A DNA stretch of 64,000 bases from SZUA-584 sp040768905. GTDB taxonomy: Bacteria; Bacillota; Clostridia; Christensenellales; SZUA-584. The position numbers were made by a program, and so were the translations under genes. Positions 42,800 to 50,900 of this stretch are shown here, piece by piece. The notes under the pieces were generated by a model that saw only the letters and a list, made by a program, of their open reading frames with translations, did no database searches and was not told the DNA's origin. The stretch lies in NCBI GenBank assembly GCA_040768905.1, contig JAXGMA010000001.1, forward strand, positions 496,001-560,000, written 5' to 3'. Positions within the stretch are counted from its first letter, which is position 1. Every line of letters begins with the position of its first letter.

Positions 42800-43279
42800 A
42801 TGCTGCAAATTGATTTTTTGAGGATCGGGCTGCACATTTTGAATGTGCTCATTATGTTTGTTGTGCTGCGGCTTTTGGTTTACAAGCCGATTCTCAAGTT
42901 CATCAAACAACGGGAACATGCGTTTTCAGACAAAACAGACGATCTTGATGCACGCGAAAAAAGGCTGGTACAGCAAAAGGCTCAATATGAGCATATGATG
43001 GCGCAGGCGCAGGGCGAAGCGGCGTCGATCATAGCGAACAGCAATGAAATGGCACAAGAGCATGCGCGTGAGATACTCGGCAAAGCCAAGGAACACGCCA
43101 AGGAGATTGTGGTCCGCGCCAAAAAAGAGATCGATTCGGAAAAAGCGCAGGCGCGCCTTGATATGCGTGCCGAGATCGCGGACATGAGCGTGCAGATCGC
43201 ACAAAAGGTACTGGAACGCGAGATCTCGGTTGAGGACAACCGCAAGATCATTGATGAGTTCTTCGAGAGGGTGGGATGA
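42800..43279 (+). CDS. atpF: ATP synthase Fo subunit b
   Basis: 159 residues from ATG 42800, with AGGTG 5 bases upstream (GTG 42794 is possible). One membrane helix (LHILNVLIMFVVLRLLVYKP) leads into a long charged coiled coil (KRLVQQKAQYEHMMAQAQGE and on) that forms the peripheral stalk. The C-terminus VEDNRKIIDEFFERVG is where b meets delta in normal enzymes. Only one b gene is present, so b would be a homodimer. The next frame starts one base after its stop. Confidence 0.94.
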   Translation: MLQIDFLRIGLHILNVLIMFVVLRLLVYKPILKFIKQREHAFSDKTDDLDAREKRLVQQKAQYEHMMAQAQGEAASIIANSNEMAQEHAREILGKAKEHAKEIVVRAKKEIDSEKAQARLDMRAEIADMSVQIAQKVLEREISVEDNRKIIDEFFERVG

Positions 43280-43280
43280 T

Positions 43281-45092
43281 TTGGCAATAGAAGGCAAACT
43301 CAAATCGGCCGTCACGCTCGACGAGATCACCGTTCAAACGATAAAGAATCGGTTTGAATCTCTTGCCGGAGACGAGATCGAGTTTAGAACAGAAGTAGAT
43401 CCCGAATTGCTCGGGGGCTTTATTGTGGTACTGGGAGACAAAGTCTATGACAGGAGCGTGCGTGCGCATCTGGCCAGGATAAAGAACTTTATTTCGGAGA
43501 CGGAAACGCCGTATCAACAGGATGCGCTGGAGCCGGGCGATTTTTCGCTTGATTTTGATACTGAGGAACTGGGGAAAACGACTAAAAACCGTATCGCGGA
43601 ATACACGGGCAAAATTGAGTTTTCTGAAACAGGCACTGTGAAGTATTCGGGCGACGGTATTGCGCATGTGGCCGGCCTTGAAGGCTGCAAATACGGTGAA
43701 CTTTTAGAATTCGAAAACAACGCTTTCGGCATTGTAATGAACCTTTCTAAAGACAGCATCGGCGCAGTGATGCTCAGCAATGCCTCTGAAGTGGGCGAAG
43801 GCTCAACAGTCCGCAATACGGGCACAGTGGTGCAGGCGCCAGTGGGGGAATCGCTGCTTGGGCGGGTCATCAGCCCTCTTGGCGTACCGCTGGACGGCAA
43901 AGGCAAAATCAAAACGGAAAGCTACCGGCCCATAGAATCCGAAGCGCCGCGTATCTTTGAGAGAAAGGGTGTCGGACAGCCGCTCGAGACAGGGATCATG
44001 TTTATCGACAGCATGATACCGATCGGCAGAGGCCAAAGAGAGCTGATCATAGGCGACCGCCAGACTGGGAAAACCGCCATTGCGGTGGATACGATACTCA
44101 ACCAGAAAGGCAAGGATGTACGGTGCATTTATGTGGCCATCGGGCAAAAAGCATCGACGATCGCTGCGATCATAAAAACACTTGAAGAAGAGGGTGCGCT
44201 TGATTATACGCTTGTCGTTGCATCAACGAGCAGCGACACGCCGGCGATGCAGTACATTGCGCCTTATGCGGGCTGTGCGATCGCCGAGGCGTTTATGTAC
44301 GCCGGCAAGCACGTACTTATCGTCTATGACGATCTGTCAAAGCATGCGGTGGCTTACCGCACCATATCGCTGCTGCTGCGGCGTCCGCCGGGGCGCGAGG
44401 CCTACCCGGGCGATGTATTTTACCTGCATTCACGGCTTTTGGAAAGGGCTGCGCGGCTCAAAGATTCGCTTGGCGGCGGGTCAGTGACTGCGCTCCCGAT
44501 CATCGAAACGATGGCAGGAGATATCTCATCATACATACCCACAAACGTCATTTCCATTACCGACGGCCAGATATTTTTGGAGTCCGAGCTTTTTCACGCG
44601 GGTGTGCGGCCGGCAGTCAATGTGGGGCTTTCGGTTTCCCGCGTGGGCGGAAATGCGCAGACCAAGGCGATGCGCAAGATCGCTGGGCGTTTGCGGCTCG
44701 ATCTCGCACAATACCGCGAACTGGCCGTGTTTGCACAGTTTGCTTCCGATCTTGATAAATCCACACGGGAGACGCTTGACCAAGGTGCGCGGCTCGTTGA
44801 ATCATTGAAGCAGGCACAGTTTGCGCCGCTTTCGATGGCCAACCAGGTGATACTGCTTTTCGCTGCCGTAAACAAACACCTTTTGCAGCTTCCGCTTGCG
44901 CATGTCCGCGAATTTCTAAGACGATATCTTGAGTTTGTGCAAACCAATCATCCTAAGGTCAGCGCCAATATAACCCAAACAGGAGATCTTTCAGACGAGG
45001 ACAGCGAGATTTTGAAAAATGCAGCAAGGGCATTTCTGCCGACATATTGCATGCAGAACAACATAAAAATCGAGCCGGAGGATGATGAATAA
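43281..45092 (+). CDS. atpA: Fused ATP synthase delta (C-terminal domain only)-alpha subunit
   Basis: 603 residues from TTG 43281, with GAGGGTGG 6 bases upstream, one base after the atpF stop. Residues about 5-70 match the C-terminal domain of delta/OSCP: KLKSAVTLDEITVQ, then FRTEVDPELLGGFIVVLGDK and VYDRSVRAHLARIKNF. A linker at about 71-95 follows. From about 96 it is a complete alpha subunit (SETGTVKYSGDGIAHV; Walker A in IIGDRQTGKTAIAVD; ALPIIETMAGDISSYIPTNV). The N-terminal helical domain of delta, which normally caps the alpha subunits, is missing from the operon. One frame covers both parts with no interruption. If translated as such, three delta-C domains would sit on each F1. Confidence 0.93.
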   Translation: MAIEGKLKSAVTLDEITVQTIKNRFESLAGDEIEFRTEVDPELLGGFIVVLGDKVYDRSVRAHLARIKNFISETETPYQQDALEPGDFSLDFDTEELGKTTKNRIAEYTGKIEFSETGTVKYSGDGIAHVAGLEGCKYGELLEFENNAFGIVMNLSKDSIGAVMLSNASEVGEGSTVRNTGTVVQAPVGESLLGRVISPLGVPLDGKGKIKTESYRPIESEAPRIFERKGVGQPLETGIMFIDSMIPIGRGQRELIIGDRQTGKTAIAVDTILNQKGKDVRCIYVAIGQKASTIAAIIKTLEEEGALDYTLVVASTSSDTPAMQYIAPYAGCAIAEAFMYAGKHVLIVYDDLSKHAVAYRTISLLLRRPPGREAYPGDVFYLHSRLLERAARLKDSLGGGSVTALPIIETMAGDISSYIPTNVISITDGQIFLESELFHAGVRPAVNVGLSVSRVGGNAQTKAMRKIAGRLRLDLAQYRELAVFAQFASDLDKSTRETLDQGARLVESLKQAQFAPLSMANQVILLFAAVNKHLLQLPLAHVREFLRRYLEFVQTNHPKVSANITQTGDLSDEDSEILKNAARAFLPTYCMQNNIKIEPEDDE

Positions 45093-45095
45093 AAA

Positions 45096-45959
45096 ATGGC
45101 AAACATTGCAGATATCCGGCACAGTGTCAAATCAATATCTGAAACGCAGCAGATCACGCGGGCGATGCACCTGATCTCTTCCTCGAAAATGAGAAAGGCC
45201 ATCGAAAGGTATGAGGCTAACCATGTGCATTTTGTGCGCGTGCAGTCTGCCTTCAAAGATATTCTGATGCATACGAGCGGTTTGGAACACCCGTATGTGG
45301 GCGAGAGCCGAGGCGGCAAAGCAGCCTATGTGGTTATCGCCGCCGACAAAGGGCTGTGCGGAGGTTACAATCACAATGTCTTAAACCTTGCGCTTGAGTA
45401 CATGCAGCAAAGCGCAGAACGCTATATACTCACGGTCGGACAAATGGCGCGGTTTTTCTTCGACAGGCTGGGGTATATGGTTGACGTTGAATTCCTGCAT
45501 GTATCACAGAATCCGTCGCTCTATAATGCACGCAACATCACGGCGGATTTAATGGAACTTTACGACAAAGGTCTGATGGATGAGGTCTATGTGGTGTATA
45601 CAGAGTTTATCACACCATTAAAGCAGGAACCGCGCGTAATAAAGCTGTTGCCCATATCCGTATCCAATCTTGTGGATGTTGAGACGGAGGTCCAGTATAC
45701 CGGTGAGCTCGTTTACCACCCGACCTTAAAAGTGGTGTTTGACAGGCTCGTGCCGCAATATATCATCGGGCTTGTGTATGGCTGCCTTGTTCAGTCTTAC
45801 GCGAGCGAGCAGTGTGCACGCATGACGGCAATGGATAATGCCACAAAAAATGCGGAGGACATGATCAACAATCTGTCAAAAGAATACAACACCGCGCGCC
45901 AGTTCGCGATCACAAACGAGATATCCGAGATCATCGGTGCGCATGAAGCTATACAATAG
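45096..45959 (+). CDS. atpG: ATP synthase F1 subunit gamma
   Basis: 287 residues, starting 3 bases after the alpha stop; GGAGG is about 14 bases upstream. Gamma is the rotating central shaft. The N-terminal helix IADIRHSVKSISETQQITRA with MHLISSSKMRKA, the DKGLCGGYNHNV block and the C-terminal helix ASEQCARMTAMDNATKNAED are all standard. Nothing is missing. It couples c-ring rotation to the catalytic sites. Confidence 0.96.
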   Translation: MANIADIRHSVKSISETQQITRAMHLISSSKMRKAIERYEANHVHFVRVQSAFKDILMHTSGLEHPYVGESRGGKAAYVVIAADKGLCGGYNHNVLNLALEYMQQSAERYILTVGQMARFFFDRLGYMVDVEFLHVSQNPSLYNARNITADLMELYDKGLMDEVYVVYTEFITPLKQEPRVIKLLPISVSNLVDVETEVQYTGELVYHPTLKVVFDRLVPQYIIGLVYGCLVQSYASEQCARMTAMDNATKNAEDMINNLSKEYNTARQFAITNEISEIIGAHEAIQ

Positions 45960-45971
45960 TGGGAGCGGGAT

Positions 45972-47384
45972 ATGGACGATTATTCAATAGCCGGCAAAGG
46001 GGAGATCATCCGTATCACAGGCCCTGTGCTGGAAGTCAAATTTCAAGACGGGCATTTGCCTGCCATTTTCAATGCACTTGTCGTCAGGCTGCAAAACAGA
46101 GAAGTCTGGCTTGAGGTGGCCATGCATATCGGAGACAACACTGTCCGATGCATCGCGCTGCACGCCACCGAAGGGCTTTGCTGCGGCCTAGGTGTTATAG
46201 ACACAGGCGAAGGCATAAAAGTGCCGGTGGGCAAGCAGACACTGGGGCGTGTCATGGATGTTATCGGCAGGCCGATAGACGGCAAGGGGCCGTTAACCGG
46301 TGCCAAACGCCTTCCCATCCACAGGAACGCCCCAAAGTTTACCGATCAGAATCCTGCGACAGAGGTTTTTGAAACGGGCATAAAAGTCATCGATCTTCTT
46401 GCGCCTTATGCCAAGGGCGGAAAGATCGGTCTGTTCGGCGGAGCCGGTGTGGGCAAGACGGTTCTTATCATGGAGCTGATAAGGAATATCGCCACAGAGC
46501 ACGGCGGATTTTCCGTATTTACAGGCGTTGGAGAGCGGAGCCGCGAAGGCAATGAGCTGATCGAAGAAATGAGCGAGTCCGGCGTTATTGAAAAAACATG
46601 TCTGGCTTTCGGGCAAATGAACGAACCGCCGGGTTCACGCATGCGCGTGGCCTTAACGGGGCTGACGCTGGCAGAATACCTGCGCGACGAAGAACATCAG
46701 GACGTCCTTCTTTTCATTGATAATATCTACCGTTTCATACAGGCAGGCTCTGAGGTTTCCGCGCTTTTGGGACGCATACCGTCAGCCGTGGGATACCAGC
46801 CGACGCTTGCGAGTGAACTTGGCGCGCTGCAGGAACGCATCACATCAACAAGGAGCGGTTCCATTACATCCGTACAGGCGATATATGTGCCTGCGGACGA
46901 CTTAACCGACCCAGCACCCGCGACGACATTTTCCCACCTTGACGCGACAACGGTATTATCGCGGCAGATATCTGAGCTGGGTATCTATCCTGCCATCAAT
47001 CCGCTTGATTCCAGCTCGCGAATCCTTGACCCGCGTATCATCGGAGAAACACATTACAATGTGGCACGCCGTGTCCAAGAGGTGCTCCAGCGCCATAAGG
47101 AGCTTTTGGACATCATTGCCATACTTGGCATGGAAGAGCTCTCAGACCTTGATAAAACCACCGTATACCGTGCAAGAAAGATACAACGTTTTTTCTCGCA
47201 GCCCATGTCAGTGGCTGAGGTTTTTTCAGGTATTCCGGGCAAATATGTGCCGCTCGAACGCACCATAGAGAGCTTTCGCGTCGTTGTGGACGGCGAAGCG
47301 GATGACCTGCCTGAAGGCGCGTTTTTCATGGCCGGCGATATCGATGACGTCAGGATCAAAGCAAAAAAAATGGACAAGAGGTAA
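45972..47384 (+). CDS. atpD: ATP synthase F1 subunit beta
   Basis: 470 residues, with GGGAGCGGG before the ATG. It is the catalytic subunit. The P-loop is FGGAGVGKTVLIMELI; the catalytic Glu is in GVGERSREGNELIEEM; the DELSEED-like segment reads MEELSDLDKTTVYRAR, slightly degenerate; PSAVGYQPTLASELG is standard. Residues about 1-12 extend the usual start (DDYSIAGKGEIIRITG). It overlaps nothing and is followed 2 bases later by atpC. Confidence 0.97.
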   Translation: MDDYSIAGKGEIIRITGPVLEVKFQDGHLPAIFNALVVRLQNREVWLEVAMHIGDNTVRCIALHATEGLCCGLGVIDTGEGIKVPVGKQTLGRVMDVIGRPIDGKGPLTGAKRLPIHRNAPKFTDQNPATEVFETGIKVIDLLAPYAKGGKIGLFGGAGVGKTVLIMELIRNIATEHGGFSVFTGVGERSREGNELIEEMSESGVIEKTCLAFGQMNEPPGSRMRVALTGLTLAEYLRDEEHQDVLLFIDNIYRFIQAGSEVSALLGRIPSAVGYQPTLASELGALQERITSTRSGSITSVQAIYVPADDLTDPAPATTFSHLDATTVLSRQISELGIYPAINPLDSSSRILDPRIIGETHYNVARRVQEVLQRHKELLDIIAILGMEELSDLDKTTVYRARKIQRFFSQPMSVAEVFSGIPGKYVPLERTIESFRVVVDGEADDLPEGAFFMAGDIDDVRIKAKKMDKR

Positions 47385-47386
47385 AA

Positions 47387-47803
47387 ATGCCTGCGAAGTT
47401 TATGCTGGAGATCATCACGCCCGAGCGTGTTTTCTTCCGCGGCGATGCCGAAAGCGTGATTTTCCCGACAGCCGACGGCTACATGAGTATCCAAAAGATG
47501 CACGAGCCCATGGTGGCACTGGTCACAGTGGGCGACATGCGCATCTGTGTGGACGGTGTTTGGAAGCAATGCATCACATCAGAGGGCTTTGTCGAAGTAC
47601 GCCCGGACGAGACGATCATTTTCTCGCAGGCTGTGGAGTGGCCCGATGAAATTGATGTCCGCCGTGCACAGGAGGCAAAAGAACGCGCGGAAGAGAGGCT
47701 GCGGCAGACGCAGAGCTATCAGGAATACATGCAGAATCAAATTGCTCTGGCGCGGGCGATGGTGCGTTTGCGGGCGGGACGCAGAAGCCAGAATCTGGAC
47801 TGA
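47387..47803 (+). CDS. atpC: ATP synthase F1 subunit epsilon
   Basis: 138 residues, 2 bases after the atpD stop, with AAGAGG upstream. The N-terminal beta sandwich (KFMLEIITPERVFFRGDAES to about residue 85) is followed by two helices (VRRAQEAKERAEERLRQTQS and IALARAMVRLRAGRR). In many bacteria these helices can extend to block ATP hydrolysis. The usual 'GEIGVLPGH' loop is changed to GYMSIQKMH. It closes the atp operon before a terminator. Confidence 0.92.
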   Translation: MPAKFMLEIITPERVFFRGDAESVIFPTADGYMSIQKMHEPMVALVTVGDMRICVDGVWKQCITSEGFVEVRPDETIIFSQAVEWPDEIDVRRAQEAKERAEERLRQTQSYQEYMQNQIALARAMVRLRAGRRSQNLD

Positions 47804-47814
47804 CAGTCAACAAT

Positions 47815-47836
47815 GCTGCAAAACTGCGGCTTTTTT
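47815..47836 (+). terminator. Terminator of the atp operon
   Basis: GCTGC / GCGGC (one GU) with a 6-base loop, then TTTTTT. Short but well placed, 11 bases after the stop. Confidence 0.7.
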
Positions 47837-48018
47837 AGTTTTCAAAGAGGGACAGCAAGCCGGCACACCGAAAACATATAAAGCAGAAGGCAACTGGTAT
47901 GGTCTAACCAGCGTTCCGGCAGGCTCATTTTTTTATCAAGGTATAATTTTTTGACTTTGGTCGATAATTGCTCTATCAGGTTGCGGCGGCAGCAGCCCGC
48001 CGCCCGAAGGAGGAAATG

Positions 48019-48597
48019 ATGACCGGAGAAAGAGCCACAAAAATGCTGATACTGAGCAGCGCTCGTACTTTGTTTGCCGAAAAAGGTTATGACAATACGC
48101 CTGTCGAGGAAATCTGTGTGCTTGCAGGCATCGCAAAGGGGACATTCTTTTACCATTTTGAAAGCAAACAAGCCATTGTGAGGTATATTCTCGCTTTTCA
48201 GATCAGAGAATATGCGCTGCGTCTTAAAGAACAAATGGACACATTCAAGGATGCTGTAGCCAAGGCGGAGTATTTTATCGCAGCGTTATTGGAGTGCAGG
48301 AGCAGCGGTTATGAATGCGCAACGTATTTTAAACAGCATGAATCAGCGTGGTACACCACAGTGCTGCGCGAAGAACGCAGCCTTGCGCTGCTGCCTTTAT
48401 TTGAACAGGTGATTGAAGAGGGCATCGCGCAGGGTTATTTTAGGATCGGATTTCCGCACACCTTAGCCGCGGTTACGTTTTTCGGGATAGATACCTATTT
48501 GCATACGGGCACGCAAAGCGCCGAAGATACGCGCCGAGGCATACGGGAAATGGCTGCAAAAACGCTCGGGCTGAAAGAGGCGGAGTTCGCAATCTAA
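48019..48597 (+). CDS. TetR/AcrR family transcriptional regulator
   Basis: 192 residues from ATG 48019 (48016 also possible), with AGGAGG upstream. The N-terminal helix-turn-helix is TPVEEICVLAGIAKGTFFYH, preceded by SSARTLFAEKGYDN. The C-terminal helical domain (about residues 60-190) is the ligand and dimer part, with Cys in ECRSSGYECATYF. It probably represses itself and the flavodoxin gene 17 bases downstream. Possible -35/-10 pairs upstream (TTGACT 47951, TATCAG 47974) are weak. Confidence 0.9.
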   Translation: MTGERATKMLILSSARTLFAEKGYDNTPVEEICVLAGIAKGTFFYHFESKQAIVRYILAFQIREYALRLKEQMDTFKDAVAKAEYFIAALLECRSSGYECATYFKQHESAWYTTVLREERSLALLPLFEQVIEEGIAQGYFRIGFPHTLAAVTFFGIDTYLHTGTQSAEDTRRGIREMAAKTLGLKEAEFAI

Positions 48598-48614
48598 TAA
48601 AATCGGAGGGCAAA

Positions 48615-49100
48615 ATGAAAACAGCGGTTGTATTTTACACGCGTGACGGCAGCACGAGGATAGCGGCGCAGGTGCTGGCAGAGGATCTTGATGCGGACAT
48701 TTTTGAGCTGGAAGAAGCCAGAAAAAGAGGAAGGTCGGCGTTCTGTTTTGTATGGGCAGGTTTTAGCGCAAGCTTCGGCATAAAAAGCCGATTAAAAGAC
48801 GACTTTGCAGCGCAAATGAAAGCCTATGAGAGGATTTGCATCGGGACTCCAGTATGGGCGGGGCGCGCTGTGCCGGCGCTCAATGCTTTTTTACAGCACT
48901 TTGACCCTCGCGGTAAAGAAATGATCATCTTCACCGCGCAGGCAGACCCGAACCCTACGCATAAGTGCGCCCAAAAAATAGCAAACACACTGACCAATAA
49001 AGGCGCGCATGTTCAGAAGACGATAAGTCTGTACGGCGCTGGCGTCGGGAAGACCGCGCAAAGAGGCGATATCGAGAGACAAATATCGGCGCAGCTTTGA
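48615..49100 (+). CDS. Flavodoxin-like protein
   Basis: 161 residues, with GGAGGG 6 bases before the ATG. The FMN phosphate loop is FYTRDGSTRIAAQ, and the second loop CIGTPVWAGRAVPALNAFL packs on the flavin ring. The fold is a short-chain flavodoxin or flavodoxin-like quinone reductase. It may move single electrons or reduce small quinones. Regulation by the TetR protein in front of it is inferred from spacing. Confidence 0.88.
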   Translation: MKTAVVFYTRDGSTRIAAQVLAEDLDADIFELEEARKRGRSAFCFVWAGFSASFGIKSRLKDDFAAQMKAYERICIGTPVWAGRAVPALNAFLQHFDPRGKEMIIFTAQADPNPTHKCAQKIANTLTNKGAHVQKTISLYGAGVGKTAQRGDIERQISAQL

Positions 49101-49122
49101 ACGCACATCGGGGCACATATAT

Positions 49123-49139
49123 ATTACAGAAGTGTTACG
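49123..49139 (-). promoter_or_regulatory. WalR-like box upstream of the first cell wall hydrolase
   Basis: Read on the minus strand: CGTAAC-ACTTC-TGTAAT, a direct repeat one helical turn apart. It fits the WalR/YycF consensus TGTWAH-N5-TGTWAH with one mismatch. It ends 6 bases before the -35 element. Confidence 0.6.
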
Positions 49140-49145
49140 AATGGA

Positions 49146-49174
49146 TTGACATATGGCAGCTCCTGCTGTATCAT
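49146..49174 (+). promoter_or_regulatory. Promoter of the first cell wall hydrolase
   Basis: TTGACA (49146-49151), 17-base spacer, TATCAT (49169-49174). Confidence 0.75.
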
Positions 49175-49218
49175 TAAAATCTGTTTAAATGGATGCAGCA
49201 AAAGAAGGAGAAAGTTGC

Positions 49219-50700
49219 ATGTCAAAGCATTCAGGCTTTAGCCCCCTGAAAATGTTATTCAAAAACAAAAAGAAAAAAGTCAGCCCCCAGAAGGTTTCGG
49301 TCGCGCGCGATGATCTAGAGAATGCGCCGCGGCCTGATTTGCAGAACAATAGTATTGATCATCCCGTAAGAAGCAAAGAGGCAGAACCGCTGGTTGATGA
49401 GAAGAAGAGATTCAGCAGCCGAAAGGCAGCAGTGCAGAACAACTATCGCACCAAGCGGAGTTATAAGAAGAAAAATAGCTTTAACAGCATGCGAAACTTA
49501 GCAGCATCTATTTTTAAAAAACGCAGCAAAGAAAGTGACGCACTTGATTTCGCAGGCAACCACAGGCGAAGGAGCAAAAAGGAAAAACGCAGGCGCATTG
49601 TATTCATTTATGTCGGTACGGCCATGGTTTTGGCGGCTGTTTTCTTTTTTGTGTTTGTGCTGTTGCCGGGAGACGCTGCAGCCCCGGCGGGGGCGGCTGT
49701 GTTGCTTGCACAGGAAAATACAGGGATTATTGCGGCCAAGCAGGCCGGCGTCACGCCGCTGGGCGCAAAGATGCCTTATCCAATGCCTTTCTCAGCAGTT
49801 TTTGATCACGAAGACTCAGATATATATGCATACCCCTTTTTGGATGTAGCAGAGGATATGCAAGACCCTGAACCTGATGTGATGCCTGAGCCTGCTGCCA
49901 CAACTAGCCCCGATCCAACGCCAATGCCTTTAAAAGTGGAAGATTTTATGGATTATTATGAGGTCAACGCGGACGCTTATTACAGCGATGCGGGTTATTC
50001 CAGCAACTCATATAAATATTCGCAAGAAGAGTACCTGATGCTTGCGCGGATCATCCATGGGGAAGCGCGCGGCCAAAGCTACAGAGGGCAGGTGGCAGTG
50101 GGCAATGTGATCATGAACCGCGTGCTGTGCCGCGGTGCCTGGCCGAACAGTATTACTGCGGTCGTCAGTGCACCGGGGCAATTTTCGCCGTATCCCAGAG
50201 TCAAGGACCTTAGCGCATCTCAGATCAGCTCAACATCCAAAAGAGCTGCGCGTGCCATCCTTGAAAAGGAGCTCTGGGTTATACCCCAAGATGTGTACTT
50301 TTTTCGTTCCGCTGGCCGCTACAGGGATCTGAAAGGCCAGAACTGGGGCAGCCACGCGTATTATGATGAAATCGGAGGCCATTTCTTCTACAGGCACAGA
50401 TACAGCGGACGCAAAAGGGGTGCAGGAGTGCCTCCGGCGCTGTATGAACGCACCTATAAATATGCCCAGTATGGCTGCAAACCGCAGAGGCGTGTGCACC
50501 GTATCCAGTATATGCTCAATAAGCTTGGCTACGATGTGCGGGCAGACAGCTATTTTGGAGAAACCACAAAAATTGCGCTTATAGAGTTTCAAAACAAATA
50601 CAACCTCACAGCAGATGGTATCGCCGGGCCGTCCACTGCCAAAAGGCTCATTGAAGAATTCGGCGTTCAGAATTACTATGACCGGTTCATCAAAAAATGA
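49219..50700 (+). CDS. Membrane-anchored SleB-type cell wall hydrolase with PG-binding domain (paralogue 1)
   Basis: 493 residues from ATG 49219, with AAGGAG upstream. About 130 residues rich in Lys/Arg come first (KSKEKRRR-like stretches) and should stay in the cytoplasm. A membrane helix follows (IVFIYVGTAMVLAAVFFFVF), then an outside linker. The Hydrolase_2 (SleB C-terminal/CwlJ) domain is at about 275-400: LARIIHGEARGQSYRGQVAV with the catalytic Glu, then NVIMNRVLCRG and APGQFSPY. A C-terminal PG_binding_1 domain (RRVHRIQYMLNKLGYDVRAD) ends the protein. It probably cuts glycan strands. Its twin lies 200 bases downstream. Confidence 0.9.
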   Translation: MSKHSGFSPLKMLFKNKKKKVSPQKVSVARDDLENAPRPDLQNNSIDHPVRSKEAEPLVDEKKRFSSRKAAVQNNYRTKRSYKKKNSFNSMRNLAASIFKKRSKESDALDFAGNHRRRSKKEKRRRIVFIYVGTAMVLAAVFFFVFVLLPGDAAAPAGAAVLLAQENTGIIAAKQAGVTPLGAKMPYPMPFSAVFDHEDSDIYAYPFLDVAEDMQDPEPDVMPEPAATTSPDPTPMPLKVEDFMDYYEVNADAYYSDAGYSSNSYKYSQEEYLMLARIIHGEARGQSYRGQVAVGNVIMNRVLCRGAWPNSITAVVSAPGQFSPYPRVKDLSASQISSTSKRAARAILEKELWVIPQDVYFFRSAGRYRDLKGQNWGSHAYYDEIGGHFFYRHRYSGRKRGAGVPPALYERTYKYAQYGCKPQRRVHRIQYMLNKLGYDVRADSYFGETTKIALIEFQNKYNLTADGIAGPSTAKRLIEEFGVQNYYDRFIKK

Positions 50701-50712
50701 AGGCACAGTCAG

Positions 50713-50739
50713 AAAGCCGCCGTCAACGCGGCTTTTTTT
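50713..50739 (+). terminator. Terminator after paralogue 1
   Basis: AAAGCCGC / GCGGCTTT stem, 7-base loop, seven T. Strong. Confidence 0.9.
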
Positions 50740-50804
50740 GAAGGCACGGAGATGGTGCGTTTTGCCTGTGATATGAAAAGACTGCCGGAGCACAGGGGTT
50801 AAAT

Positions 50805-50821
50805 ATTACGAAAGTATTACA
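50805..50821 (-). promoter_or_regulatory. WalR-like box upstream of the second cell wall hydrolase
   Basis: Minus strand TGTAAT-ACTTT-CGTAAT, matching TGTWAH-N5-TGTWAH with one mismatch. It also ends exactly 6 bases before the -35, as for paralogue 1. Confidence 0.62.
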
Positions 50822-50827
50822 AATATA

Positions 50828-50856
50828 TTGACAAAGCGCTGTCCGCACAGTACTAT
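50828..50856 (+). promoter_or_regulatory. Promoter of the second cell wall hydrolase
   Basis: TTGACA (50828-50833), 17-base spacer, TACTAT (50851-50856). Confidence 0.72.
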
Positions 50857-50900
50857 TAAGACAACATAAAAATGTCTTGAGCAGTTAAGGAGAGGTCTTG

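Noticed and set aside
43230..43280. Longer start of the delta-alpha fusion inside atpF
   Set aside because: Upstream ATG codons have no ribosome site, and that part reads as the shadow of atpF.
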